Position numbers and translations under genes: made by a program. Positions 1 through 8,187 of a DNA stretch of 64,000 bases are shown here, in pieces. The notes beneath the pieces were generated by a model that was not told the origin of the DNA, searched no databases, and worked only from the letters and a program-made list of their open reading frames with translations. Where the stretch lies: NCBI RefSeq assembly GCF_020103695.1, contig NZ_JAHXBF010000017.1, forward strand, positions 248,001 to 312,000, written 5' to 3'. Each line of letters starts with the position of its first letter. The stretch's first letter is position 1. Source of the stretch: Hyalangium versicolor (lineage in GTDB: Bacteria; Myxococcota; Myxococcia; Myxococcales; Myxococcaceae).

Positions 1-687
1 GTCTATGTCCCTCGCCTCTACATTCCCGAGATCGATCTGAACACTGAGTCCTTGGGACAGAAAAGCCGTGCAGACCTTCAACAGCTGGTCGCCCGCGAAG
101 GCAATGACGAGGATAAAGAACCGGACGAGACCATGGATGTCCAGGCGCTTCTCTCCCGCCTGATCACCATCCGGCTGAACGCAGCGGACGACCTAGTGCT
201 CATCAAAGCGGCCCAGAATCACTGGGCAGACTTCGACTTGTATGGAGAAGCCACGCGCATCAAGGAGGAAGAGCGCGGACAATACCGCTCGTGGCTCGAC
301 GCCGTCGTACGCAAGCGCAATGCCACACCTCCCTCTCCCAACGTTCGAACCCATCTCATAGGGATTCTCGTTGCTGCCGCCGTAGGTTTTGAGCGGCGAG
401 CCAAAACCTTCCGTGAGCAGCACCCGCTTGCCCTGCAAGTCATCTTGAGCACCGGTGTTTTGAACGGAATTCTCGTCACCAGAGCAATCGATTCCTGTGC
501 ACAACTCGTTCGTGCCCTCATCAGAAACGAAGTCGACTCGGACCTGGAGATCGATGACAACAACTACCGCCTTGTGGAGCGGACTACACGGTCCACAATG
601 CGAGTCATTTCCCGCCACACCATGATCGCAAACGCATTCACAGCGTTCTATAAACGCAGGAGAGCCCAAATCGCTCTTTCTCCGTAA
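1..687 (+). CDS. Hypothetical protein, 5' end outside window
   Basis: The reading frame is open from the first base, so the gene begins upstream; the TTG at 52 is only the first start-like codon inside the window. The visible 228 residues are mostly helical and charged, with an acidic stretch (EGNDEDKEPDE) followed by a helix and a short hydrophobic piece (HLIGILVAAAVGF). No signal peptide, catalytic motif or known family was recognised. It ends with the stop at 685-687; 160 bp of non-coding DNA precede the next gene. Could be the tail of a larger regulatory or structural protein; function unassigned. Confidence 0.55.
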   Translation, partial: VYVPRLYIPEIDLNTESLGQKSRADLQQLVAREGNDEDKEPDETMDVQALLSRLITIRLNAADDLVLIKAAQNHWADFDLYGEATRIKEEERGQYRSWLDAVVRKRNATPPSPNVRTHLIGILVAAAVGFERRAKTFREQHPLALQVILSTGVLNGILVTRAIDSCAQLVRALIRNEVDSDLEIDDNNYRLVERTTRSTMRVISRHTMIANAFTAFYKRRRAQIALSP

Positions 688-848
688 TTCATTACAGGAT
701 GGCTGCTCCAAAGCGCTCCACCCTCGGGGGCAGGGCCTCACCATAAGATGTCAGAGGTAGGGTGCATGCTGGACATATGAGCGAACACGTGCACGGGCGG
801 CGGAGTGGGTTGGTTGCAACGGCAGATATCGGACTGCATTCTGAGGAC

Positions 849-1415
849 ATGAGCGATAGGCCACAGCGGCGAGCCGCTTCATATGAGGACCTGGAGGACG
901 TCCCTTCCCACCACGTGGGAGAGATCGTCGGTGGGGAGTTGTATGTGAGCCCCCGCCCTGCGACGCTCCACGCCCGAGCGGCTTTCCGGCTTGGTGGGGT
1001 TTTGAGCGCCTTCGACCGCAAGCCAGGAGCCGCAGACCCAGGCGGTTGGGTGCTCCTGGCCGAGCCCGAGTTGCGCCTGGGCAGCGAGGCGCTCGTACCC
1101 GATCTCGCTGGGTGGCGACGTGAGCGCATGCCGGCTCTCCCCGAGGAGGCTGCTCTGACACTCACGCCAGACTGGGTCTGCGAAGTGCTCTCACCGTCCA
1201 CCGAGACGCTGGATCGGACGCGGAAGATGGGCTCGTACGCCCGCGAAGGAGTGAAGAACCTCTGGCTGGTAGACCCGCGCCTGCGCCTGCTGGAGGTCTA
1301 CCGACTGGAGGCAGGACGATGGTCACGGCTCGCCTCCCACCAGGGCACCATCACGGTGCGCGCCGAGCCCTTCGAGAGCCTCGCACTGGAGATGGCGCTC
1401 CTGTGGGAGCGCTAA
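849..1415 (+). CDS. Uma2 family (DUF820) putative endonuclease
   Basis: A 188-residue protein with the Uma2/DUF820 pattern: an N-terminal tyrosine-containing helix (SYEDLEDVP), the EIVGGELYVSP strand pair, the VPDLAGWRRERMP segment with the conserved aspartate, then P-D-x-x-C-E-V-L-SPST and a following lysine/tyrosine strand (KNLWLVDP). These match the PD-(D/E)xK-like core of the family. The ATG at 849 is preferred because it begins just before the family domain; an in-frame start at 762 would add 29 residues of unlikely sequence. Such genes are often multicopy in myxobacteria and their biological role is unknown. Stands alone between unrelated genes. Confidence 0.8.
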   Translation: MSDRPQRRAASYEDLEDVPSHHVGEIVGGELYVSPRPATLHARAAFRLGGVLSAFDRKPGAADPGGWVLLAEPELRLGSEALVPDLAGWRRERMPALPEEAALTLTPDWVCEVLSPSTETLDRTRKMGSYAREGVKNLWLVDPRLRLLEVYRLEAGRWSRLASHQGTITVRAEPFESLALEMALLWER

Positions 1416-1430
1416 CCCCCGGCGCCAGGC

Positions 1431-3731
1431 TCACCCGCAGGTGAACGTCCAGCGGCAGTTGTTCGACGAGCACTCGCGGTCCGCGGAGCAGAGCGAACCC
1501 CGGGACTTCTTGTTCTGGCACTTGCCCGAGTTCGTCCCCCAACCGCAGTACTGGTTCGTGCCGCACTGCGAGTCGCTCTCGCACAGGCACGTGCCCGTCG
1601 GGTTGAGGTAGCAGTCAGCACTGCAGCGATCCGTGGTGCACTCGACATCCGACTTGCACTCCTGGCCGTAGGCCTTCGAGCGCGGCGTGAAGCACCACCC
1701 CACCGTGTCGAAGCACCCGCCGCACTCCCCCGAGAGGCACTGCCCATCCCGGCTGCACGAGTCCCAGTTCGCCTTCTTCGACACGCACGCGTTGTCCCCA
1801 GGCCCTGGCGCTCCATCCGCGCAGTAGTTGCTCGCGCCGCAGTCCCCGTCGTCATTGCACACGCACTTGCCGTCGAAGGTCGCGCACAGCGCCGAGGTGC
1901 ACTGATCGCTGATGCACTCCGCGTCGAACCGGCAGCCCTGCCCCAACACCTTCGTGTCCGGCGCGTAAGCGATACCGCACACCGTGGGGTACTGCGCCTC
2001 GCGCGTCTCCTTGGAGACGTAGGGCGCAATCCCGCTCGTGTCGATGTCGTTGGCCGGATCCGCCATGCCCGTGCGCGCCGAGGTGCTCCGCTCCCACGTG
2101 CGGATGAACGCCTCCGCCGAGTTCTCCAGCCCCGTGGTGTTCGCGCCCACGTTCTTCAGATCGCGGATCAGATCCGGCTCCAGGCCCACGTGCGCCAGGC
2201 CCTTCTCGTCGAACTCCGTGCCCAACCGGCCCGGCCCGGAGATCGTCTGCTGGTAGGCCTGCGCATCCGCCTCCGCCTTGAAGCCCGCCGAGCACGCCCC
2301 GTTGGGCCCGAAGCGCGGCCGCGTCTGCTGGATGAAGCCGTTGAGATCGCCGCCCAGCGCCATGGGCACCTTCAGCCCCTGGCGGCCGAACTCGTACGCC
2401 TGCGCCAGCGAGCGCGTGGAGCCCTGGCAGTTGTTGGCCACTCCGGACTTCGTGTACGTGAGCGTCTCGTCGTGCGCGGTGCGCAGACCGAAGATGCCGC
2501 CCGTCTGCCGCAGGTACTTCACCACCCACGCCGGCGTCGTCTTCTCATTCGAGGCCAGCTTGGGGTTCATCACCTCGCGGAAGTGTCCGTGGGAGACGAT
2601 CAGCGGGTAGTACGTGTTGGCCTGCGCGATGGCGAACGTGTCCTGCACGCTGTGCTCGGACATATGAGCGATGTCCACGATCATCCCCTTGTCGATCATC
2701 GCCTGCACGAGCGCCTTGCCGTCCGCCGTCAGCCCCTTCACGTTGCGGCACGCAGAGTCCACGTCGAAGCCCAGCGTGAACGAACCCGCGGTGATGCCGC
2801 AGTCGGTGTCGATATGGCAGTTCTCCAGGAACTCGGCCGCGTGGAAGATGGCGTTGTGCGGCGCCGCGCCCGAGAACCGGTTGTCCAACTGGTGCACCGG
2901 CTGCAACGAGCGCACGCCCAGGTTGTAGAAGCGGTCCAGTTCGGAGCGCCAGTCCTTGGTGCCAAACAGCTTGCTGGACTCGATGGAGAGCACCATCGCC
3001 AGCTTGCCCGCCGAGATGATCTGCCGCGCATGCGCCGGCGTCAGGGCGATCTCCACCCAGTCGTTGCGCGCATCGAAGTCCTTCGCCTTCTGCAGTTGCA
3101 CCTCCACGTCCGCCATCTCGTCACAGGGCCGCTTGAGGTTCTGGTACGGCAGCGCCTTGCAGAGGAACTCGTTGCTCACCAGCGACACCATCACCAGGTT
3201 CAGCCCACCGTTGTGCGCCTGGCGCAGCCAGCCCTCCCACGACTGTTGGTGGGCAATGGTGTCCCAGCGAGGCCAGTCCGACGGCACGTTGCGCCGGCCC
3301 AGGTGCAGGCCCGTGTCGCCCTCCGTGCCCTCGATCTTCCCGATGAACTCCGAGCCCACCGCTCCGCCAATGCCGAACAGCGGCGCCAAGATGGGGTTGG
3401 TGCTCAGATCGATGCCGCCCGAGTTGGGGCACAGGTTCAGCAGGTTGCTCAGATCCATGCGCACCCGGGCATGGCTGCTCTCGGGCATGCCGCCATCACA
3501 CTGATTCAGCGTTCCCGTGTAGCTCCCGTGGAACCAGCCGCCGCCGAAGGCCTCCTCGGCGAACATGTGGTGGTGCAGATCCGCGAAGCCGGGGACTCCC
3601 ACCGCTTGTCTCGCCGTGGCCAACTCCGCGGAAGCGGCTTCCTCTTCCGTGGGCGTACACCCCTGAACGAGGACAAGCGCAAGCCCCAGACCCAAAAGCT
3701 TCGAACGAGAGGGACGGAGAAGTCTCTGCAT
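1431..3731 (-). CDS. Lipoprotein, membrane dipeptidase (M19)-like amidohydrolase with Cys-rich tail
   Basis: 766 residues. The N-terminus is a lipoprotein signal (LALVLVQGC), so it should be anchored in the outer membrane. Residues about 45-560 form an amidohydrolase-like domain with metal-site motifs in the order expected for membrane dipeptidases: D-L-H-H-H near residue 51, V-H-Q-L-D-N, V-D-I-A-H-M-S, S-H-G-H and A-L-G-G-D-L-N. Residues about 585-766 are a separate tail packed with cysteine pairs (C-x5-C-x4-C patterns, D-G-x-C-x-C-x-x-D-x-D-C), resembling dickkopf-like repeats seen in myxobacterial secreted proteins. Probably a secreted hydrolase of dipeptides or related amides; the substrate cannot be read from sequence. 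Confidence 0.78.
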   Translation of the reverse strand: MQRLLRPSRSKLLGLGLALVLVQGCTPTEEEAASAELATARQAVGVPGFADLHHHMFAEEAFGGGWFHGSYTGTLNQCDGGMPESSHARVRMDLSNLLNLCPNSGGIDLSTNPILAPLFGIGGAVGSEFIGKIEGTEGDTGLHLGRRNVPSDWPRWDTIAHQQSWEGWLRQAHNGGLNLVMVSLVSNEFLCKALPYQNLKRPCDEMADVEVQLQKAKDFDARNDWVEIALTPAHARQIISAGKLAMVLSIESSKLFGTKDWRSELDRFYNLGVRSLQPVHQLDNRFSGAAPHNAIFHAAEFLENCHIDTDCGITAGSFTLGFDVDSACRNVKGLTADGKALVQAMIDKGMIVDIAHMSEHSVQDTFAIAQANTYYPLIVSHGHFREVMNPKLASNEKTTPAWVVKYLRQTGGIFGLRTAHDETLTYTKSGVANNCQGSTRSLAQAYEFGRQGLKVPMALGGDLNGFIQQTRPRFGPNGACSAGFKAEADAQAYQQTISGPGRLGTEFDEKGLAHVGLEPDLIRDLKNVGANTTGLENSAEAFIRTWERSTSARTGMADPANDIDTSGIAPYVSKETREAQYPTVCGIAYAPDTKVLGQGCRFDAECISDQCTSALCATFDGKCVCNDDGDCGASNYCADGAPGPGDNACVSKKANWDSCSRDGQCLSGECGGCFDTVGWCFTPRSKAYGQECKSDVECTTDRCSADCYLNPTGTCLCESDSQCGTNQYCGWGTNSGKCQNKKSRGSLCSADRECSSNNCRWTFTCG

Positions 3732-3813
3732 GCGAGGACTCCTGCTCTGACTGGAAGAGAAGAGAACCTCATACCCCTTCCCTCCCCCCCGCGTGCAAGC
3801 CTCGGGAAAACCC

Positions 3814-4872
3814 CTAACCGGACACCGGAGCGAAGGGCCCTCGCAGTCCGGATCGGAAGATCGCCCCGCAGAGGAGTGTGGAAAGGGTGGAGAAGAAGAT
3901 CAGCCCTACCTGCCCCGCCGTGGAGAGCGCATCCCCGGACGAATCCGGGAAGAAGATCACCGCGGCCACGCCCAGCCACCACAGGCCGCAGAACGACAGG
4001 CTCACGCCTCCCATCAACAGCTTGATCCACGACCACACGGTGCGCTCGGGCTGGCTCCGCCGCGCAGAGGACACGGGCGGCTCACCCACCCGCAGGGCCG
4101 CCATGGGCTCCGGGTTGCCCTCGAGCAACACTTGCGACGGCCCCACCCCCTCCGCCATCACCACCGAGCCAGCCAACACCGGTCCCGCCATGGCCGGGCT
4201 CATCACCACCTGCTCGGCCTGCAGTTCCTTGTAGAGCCTGCGCCCCCAACGGACCTGAATGACGAGCACGACGACCGCCAGCAGTGCATAACCAGAGCCC
4301 GCGAACAGGAACACGTCATATGCGCCATGCAGCAGGATGGCCGCGCCCAACCCCGTCCAGAGCAGGCCCGCACGCGCCAGCGGCTCCGCGAACCGGGCGC
4401 GCCCCACGAAGGCTCCCATCACCACGCCAATGAAGGCATGGCTCGGGACAGCAGTGATGGCTCGCAGCACGGCGACCTCCAGGCCGTGCTGCCCCACATA
4501 GAGGATGTTCTCCAGCGTGGCGAAGCCCAGCGAGGCCGTGGCACCGTAGACGACGCCGTCCAGCGGCTCGTCGAAGTGATGCTTGCGCCACACATACGCA
4601 CGCAGCACGAGGAACTTGAAGAACTCCTCGGGAAGGGCTGCGCCGAGCACGCCCTTGGCGAACGCACTGCCCCACATGTCCCCCATCATCCCCTGCCCCA
4701 TCTCCTGGAGCAGCATCGCCACGGGCACCACCGGGACGCAGATGAACGCGCCGAGCAGGAACGTCTTCAGCAGCATGCCTCGGGGCTCGGGGTTCTTGTC
4801 CCTCGCGTACACGTACCAGAGCAGCAGCAGCGACGGGACGACCGCGGAACCCCCCAGCACGAGTACGGACAT
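3814..4872 (-). CDS. PrsW family intramembrane metalloprotease
   Basis: 352 residues with about eight hydrophobic segments. The PrsW signature residues are all present and in order: E82-E83 in P-E-E-F-F-K-F, E121-N122 in L-E-N-I-L-Y, H145 in P-S-H-A-F and H182 in L-H-G-A-Y-D. These are the proposed metal-binding glutamates and histidines of the family, which cleaves membrane proteins such as anti-sigma factors. Residues about 225-270 are a soluble linker, and two more membrane segments follow at the C-terminus, longer than typical PrsW. Lies just downstream of a sensor kinase on the same strand (54 bp apart), possibly co-transcribed; no anti-sigma factor is nearby. Confidence 0.85.
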   Translation of the reverse strand: MSVLVLGGSAVVPSLLLLWYVYARDKNPEPRGMLLKTFLLGAFICVPVVPVAMLLQEMGQGMMGDMWGSAFAKGVLGAALPEEFFKFLVLRAYVWRKHHFDEPLDGVVYGATASLGFATLENILYVGQHGLEVAVLRAITAVPSHAFIGVVMGAFVGRARFAEPLARAGLLWTGLGAAILLHGAYDVFLFAGSGYALLAVVVLVIQVRWGRRLYKELQAEQVVMSPAMAGPVLAGSVVMAEGVGPSQVLLEGNPEPMAALRVGEPPVSSARRSQPERTVWSWIKLLMGGVSLSFCGLWWLGVAAVIFFPDSSGDALSTAGQVGLIFFSTLSTLLCGAIFRSGLRGPFAPVSG

Positions 4873-4925
4873 GCGAGCACGCTACCAGAGCCCGCTCCCC
4901 CCGAACGAGTGCCCCTCGGGCGGAC

Positions 4926-6200
4926 TCAGTGCCCGCTCGAGACCGCCTTCTCGGTGGGAGGCTCGCGCGGCAGCAGAACCGTGAAGCAGGTGCCCTCTCC
5001 GGGCTGGCTGCTCACCATGACCTGGCCCCCGTGCGCGGTGACGATGCCGTGCACCACCGCCAGCCCCAGCCCCGTCCCCATCCCCATCGGCTTGGTGGTG
5101 AAGAATGGCTGGAAGAGCCGCGACTGGACCTCCGGCGACATGCCCGATCCCGTGTCCCGCACTTCCATCCGCACCCACTCGCCCTCCTGACGCGTGGAGA
5201 GATGGACCTTCCCTCCCGGCGCCGTGGCCTGACCGGCGTTGACCAGCAGGTTTACCAGCACCTGGGCGATCTGCCGCGAACGCCCCACCACCCGGCCCAA
5301 CTCGCCCAGATCCGTCTCCACCTTGCAGTGGCCCAACTGCCCGTGGGCAATCCGCAGCGCAGCCCGCGCCTCGTCGTTCAGGTCGTACTCGGTGGGGATC
5401 TCCGCATCCCCCCGCGAGAAGCGCCGCAGATCCGACACAATGCCGTTCACCCGGCGGATGCCATCCAGCGTCTCGGGCAGCACCTCCGTCACGTACTCCT
5501 GCAAGGGCTCCGGCAGGCCCTGCTGGTGGCGCTGCAACTCCTTATAGAGCGAGCTGACGTTGCTGGTGACGAAGCTCATCGGGTTGTTGATCTCGTGCGC
5601 CACGCCCGCCGCCATCATTCCCAGGCTGGAGAGCTTCTCCTGCTCCAGGGCCCGCTCGTGGGCCTTCTGGAGCTGCTCTCGCTGTTGCAGCACCTGCCGC
5701 ATCATTGTCCGGTGCAGGTTCGTCCGCTTGTCCGCCACCAGGAACGCGATGGCCGCCAGCGCCGTGAAGGACAACGGCAGGAACGGATCACAGCCCCCCA
5801 GCAGCGCCACCACATCCACGAACACCAGATAGGCGATGGCGCGAAGCCGCTCCCAACCCCCGACACCATCGAACCAGAGCATGTTGAACGGAAGGTAGAG
5901 CCAGAGCGCCACCGGCCATTTCGTGCCCCAGCCGAGAACCGCGAACGTCACCGCGTTGGCGGTCATCCGCATCCACTCGGCCCAGACCGCACCCCTCCTG
6001 CGCCACACCCATTCGATGAACACGCCGTGGATGAAGCCCAGCACCACAGCCGTCGCGACCAGCAGCCGCACCATCTGCCACTGCCCCCGGAACTCCCAGA
6101 AGAGCACCGCGAGGATGATGAAGCCGCCCACCTTCCGGATGTCGTTGAGCTCACGACGCAGGTGCTCGGTGCTCGCGTCGACTTCAGAGGAAGGGCTCAT
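4926..6200 (-). CDS. Membrane sensor histidine kinase
   Basis: 424 residues. The first 170 or so carry five to six hydrophobic segments (for example F-I-I-L-A-V-L-F-W and V-V-L-G-F-I-H-G-V-F). A coiled coil follows, then the HisKA helix with phosphoacceptor H202 in V-A-H-E-I-N-N-P, and an HATPase domain with N box N-L-L-V-N-A-G-Q-A, G1 D-T-G-S-G-M and G2 G-T-G-L-G-L-A-V. It should sense a membrane or envelope signal and autophosphorylate. No response regulator lies next to it. Transcribed away from the divergent ArsR gene, with 135 bp between their starts. Confidence 0.9.
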   Translation of the reverse strand: MSPSSEVDASTEHLRRELNDIRKVGGFIILAVLFWEFRGQWQMVRLLVATAVVLGFIHGVFIEWVWRRRGAVWAEWMRMTANAVTFAVLGWGTKWPVALWLYLPFNMLWFDGVGGWERLRAIAYLVFVDVVALLGGCDPFLPLSFTALAAIAFLVADKRTNLHRTMMRQVLQQREQLQKAHERALEQEKLSSLGMMAAGVAHEINNPMSFVTSNVSSLYKELQRHQQGLPEPLQEYVTEVLPETLDGIRRVNGIVSDLRRFSRGDAEIPTEYDLNDEARAALRIAHGQLGHCKVETDLGELGRVVGRSRQIAQVLVNLLVNAGQATAPGGKVHLSTRQEGEWVRMEVRDTGSGMSPEVQSRLFQPFFTTKPMGMGTGLGLAVVHGIVTAHGGQVMVSSQPGEGTCFTVLLPREPPTEKAVSSGH

Positions 6201-6297
6201 CGAGTGGATGGCAGGAGCACAACTGAGGGCCGGACGCTGGTGGGGATGCTTCTGCCTCGCTCGATCATAGCCCGCTGCGGCACACTTCGAATATCAC

Positions 6298-6329
6298 TTG
6301 ACGCTTATATAACGCAGATTCAATATACT
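6298..6329 (+). promoter_or_regulatory. Candidate promoter of the first ArsR gene, leaderless
   Basis: TTGACG at 6298-6303 and TATACT at 6324-6329 flank an AT-rich stretch containing the palindrome TTATATAA (6305-6312). The spacing is 20 bp, longer than ideal. Initiation about 7 bp after TATACT would fall on the A of the ATG at 6336, and no ribosome binding site precedes that ATG, so a leaderless transcript is suggested. The AT-rich dyad may be the ArsR autoregulatory site. Confidence 0.35.
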
Positions 6330-6335
6330 GCCCTC

Positions 6336-6650
6336 ATGGACATCTTCGAAGCGGTGGCGGAGCCGAGCCGGCGCACGTTGTTGGACCTGCTCGCGGAGGG
6401 TGGGCGCTCGGCGGGAGAGCTGGTCGCGGCCCTTCCCGCGCTCACCCAGCCCGCGGTCTCCCGGCACCTGCGCGTGCTGCGGGAGGCAGGGCTGGTGGAG
6501 GTCCGGCCCGAGGCCCAGCGGCGCATCTACACCCTGAGACGCGAGGGCTTCGCCCAGTTCGAGGAGTGGCTGAACCGCTACCGCCGCTTCTGGGACGACC
6601 ACCTGGATTCCCTCGAGCAGCACCTGGCCCACACCCACCGCCCCAAGTGA
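6336..6650 (+). CDS. ArsR/SmtB family transcriptional regulator
   Basis: 104 residues, a stand-alone winged helix: E-P-S-R-R-T-L-L-D-L-L-A-E-G at residues about 8-21, recognition helix Q-P-A-V-S-R-H-L-R-V-L, and wing E-A-Q-R-R-I-Y-T-L. There is no cysteine metal site, so it belongs to the non-metal-sensing ArsR group that is usually paired with SRPBCC proteins. The ATG at 6336 matches the start of the fold. The SRPBCC gene follows 27 bp downstream on the same strand, so the two probably form an operon under autorepression. Called from homology of motifs; the ligand is unknown. Confidence 0.88.
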   Translation: MDIFEAVAEPSRRTLLDLLAEGGRSAGELVAALPALTQPAVSRHLRVLREAGLVEVRPEAQRRIYTLRREGFAQFEEWLNRYRRFWDDHLDSLEQHLAHTHRPK

Positions 6651-6677
6651 ACCCGCAGTCCGGAGATCGCAGCCACC

Positions 6678-7175
6678 ATGCCCCCCACCTCCCGTCACGG
6701 CACCATCCACCGCATTGGAGAACACGCCACCATCACCTTCGAGCGCCGCCTGCCCTACCCCATCGCCGCCGTGTGGGCCGCCATCACGGATCCCTCACAG
6801 CGCCAACTCTGGTTCGGGAAGACCGCGCTCGAGCCGCGCGTGGGAGGGATGATCGAGATGACGGCGGATGGCCCTCCGGCTCCGCCCGAGATGCGGAAGA
6901 TGACGGGGCGCATCCGCGTGTGGGATCCGCCGCACGTGTTCGAGCACGAGTGGAAGCAGACCGTCGTGGGCGACACCGTCGTCCGCTACGAGCTCACCGA
7001 GGATGGCGAAGCGACGATCCTCCGCTTCACGCACCTGGGCCTCAAGGCCAGCCATGCCGAGGGCTACATCCCCGGCCAGCACGCGTACCTCGATCGCCTC
7101 GAGGCCCACCTTGGTGGCGCGGGGCTGCCCGTGTGGACCGAGCGGTACGCCGAGGTGAAATCCGCCTACGTCTGA
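6678..7175 (+). CDS. SRPBCC / AHSA1-domain protein
   Basis: 165 residues with the START-like helix-grip pattern of the AHSA1 (Aha1 C-terminal) family: F-E-R-R-L-P-Y-P-I-A-A-V-W, then T-D-P-S-Q-R-Q-L-W-F, R-V-G-G, the P-P-H-V-F-E-H-E-W strand and a closing helix after G-Y-I-P-G-Q. These proteins hold a hydrophobic cavity and often act as ligand-binding partners of a neighbouring ArsR regulator. It lies 27 bp after one. A second, separate ArsR/SRPBCC pair lies at 56.3-57.2 kb, but this protein shares little beyond the fold with that one. Ligand unknown. Confidence 0.85.
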   Translation: MPPTSRHGTIHRIGEHATITFERRLPYPIAAVWAAITDPSQRQLWFGKTALEPRVGGMIEMTADGPPAPPEMRKMTGRIRVWDPPHVFEHEWKQTVVGDTVVRYELTEDGEATILRFTHLGLKASHAEGYIPGQHAYLDRLEAHLGGAGLPVWTERYAEVKSAYV

Positions 7176-7212
7176 GCCTGTCTGGCCCCTGAAGAAGGAA
7201 CGAGGCTGCATC

Positions 7213-7258
7213 TATCCGCTATAGCGGACGGGTTGACTCCGTCCGTTATAGCGGATAT
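7213..7258. promoter_or_regulatory. Double dyad operator, also a potential hairpin
   Basis: CCGCTATAGCGG (7216-7227) is a perfect 12-bp palindrome, and CCGTTATAGCGG (7243-7254) is a near copy, 27 bp away centre to centre. Together they form an 18-bp inverted repeat around the loop GTTGACT with one mismatch. As DNA this looks like two operator half-turn sites flanking a TTGACT hexamer, suited to a dimeric repressor of the sulfate operon. As RNA it could be the terminator of the preceding gene (T-rich ATTTGTT follows). The cognate regulator is not in the window. Confidence 0.5.
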
Positions 7259-7292
7259 TTGTTGACCATAATGACAAACCGGTAGCCAGCAC

Positions 7293-7401
7293 TGCAGGTG
7301 ACAAGAGGTGGTGAGCGCGCCGGGAGTTCGCTGAGCCCACGTCTCCGTTTTTCACCCTGTGTCACCTGCATGGCCCGCCCTCCCCCGTGGGGTGGCGGGC
7401 C
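7293..7401 (+). promoter_or_regulatory. Structured leader RNA of the sulfate operon
   Basis: An 11-bp perfect stem pairs TGCAGGTGACA (7293-7303) with TGTCACCTGCA (7360-7370), enclosing 56 nt that can fold further (GTGG/CCAC near 7309 and 7337, AGC/GCT). It is followed within 2 nt by a G+C-rich hairpin at 7372-7401. This closed multi-part structure, a terminator-like hairpin and then cysH at 7429 is the layout of a cis-acting attenuator or riboswitch. The interior does not match the SAM-I or SAM-IV core as I know them. Ligand or trigger unknown. Confidence 0.45.
7372..7401 (+). terminator. Terminator-like attenuator hairpin before cysH
   Basis: GGCCCGCC (7372-7379) pairs with GGCGGGCC (7394-7401), and inner CCCC/GGGG bases extend the stem; GTTTCGTTT follows. 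It sits only 28 bp before the cysH start and immediately after the long-range stem ending at 7370, so it is better read as a conditional terminator in the operon leader than as the end of the upstream gene. Confidence 0.5.
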
Positions 7402-7428
7402 GTTTCGTTTCCTTGGTTGGAGTCTCCG

Positions 7429-8169
7429 ATGACGCTCGCGCACCCCTCTCCCACCTCGCTCTCCCAGGAAGAGCTCGCCGCCACGGCGCTGGAGCTGAGC
7501 TCCGCTCCAGCGGATCGCATCCTCGCCTGGGCCGAGCGGCGGTTCGGTTCGAGCGCGGTCATTGCCTCGAGCTTCGGAGCCGAGGACGTGGTCCTCATCG
7601 ATCTGGCGCGTCAGTACGCCCCGAGTCTGCGCCTGTTCACGCTCGACACCGGCCGGCTGCCTCCCGAGACGTACGAGCTCATGGAGACGATCCGCAAGCG
7701 CTATGGGGTGGAGGTAGAGACCTTCTTCCCGGATCGATCGCGGGTGGAGGCGCTGGAGTCCGCCCAGGGCTACTTCTCCTTCAAGAGGAGTATCGAGGCG
7801 CGCAAGGAATGTTGCGGCCTGCGCAAGGTGGAACCGCTGAAACGCGCGCTCTCGGGCCGGCAGGCGTGGGTGACAGGGCTGCGCCGCGAGCAGTCCGTCA
7901 CTCGGACGGGCGTGGAGGTGGTGGAGCTCGACGTGGACCACGGCGGCCTGGTCAAGCTGAACCCGCTCGCCGGGTGGAGCGCGAAGCAGGTGTGGTCGTA
8001 CATCCGGGACAACGGCGTGCCGTACAACGCGCTCCATGATCGCGGCTACCCGTCCATCGGCTGCGCGCCCTGCACCCGCGCGGTGAAGCCGTACGAGGAC
8101 GAGCGCGCCGGCCGGTGGTGGTGGGAGTCCGCGGAGAACCGCGAGTGCGGGCTGCACGTGCGCGCCTGA
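7429..8169 (+). CDS. cysH: CysH, adenylylsulfate (APS) reductase type
   Basis: 246 residues. Reduces activated sulfate to sulfite with thioredoxin-type electrons. Visible motifs: nucleotide-binding S-S-F-G-A-E-D, L-F-T-L-D-T-G-R-L-P-P-E-T-Y, then C128-C129 in K-E-C-C-G-L-R-K, C212 and C215 in G-C-A-P-C-T, and the catalytic cysteine C240 in E-C-G-L-H. The CC plus CxxC set is the 4Fe-4S ligand pattern that separates APS reductases from PAPS reductases. The ATG at 7429 starts the protein at the usual place; an in-frame start 14 codons earlier overlaps the leader hairpin. First gene of the operon. Confidence 0.93.
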   Translation: MTLAHPSPTSLSQEELAATALELSSAPADRILAWAERRFGSSAVIASSFGAEDVVLIDLARQYAPSLRLFTLDTGRLPPETYELMETIRKRYGVEVETFFPDRSRVEALESAQGYFSFKRSIEARKECCGLRKVEPLKRALSGRQAWVTGLRREQSVTRTGVEVVELDVDHGGLVKLNPLAGWSAKQVWSYIRDNGVPYNALHDRGYPSIGCAPCTRAVKPYEDERAGRWWWESAENRECGLHVRA

Positions 8170-8187
8170 GCCGCTGGAGATCTCCGC

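Noticed and set aside
7293..7370. SAM-I or SAM-IV riboswitch
   Set aside because: The conserved core motifs and kink-turn as I know them are absent; kept only as an unassigned leader.
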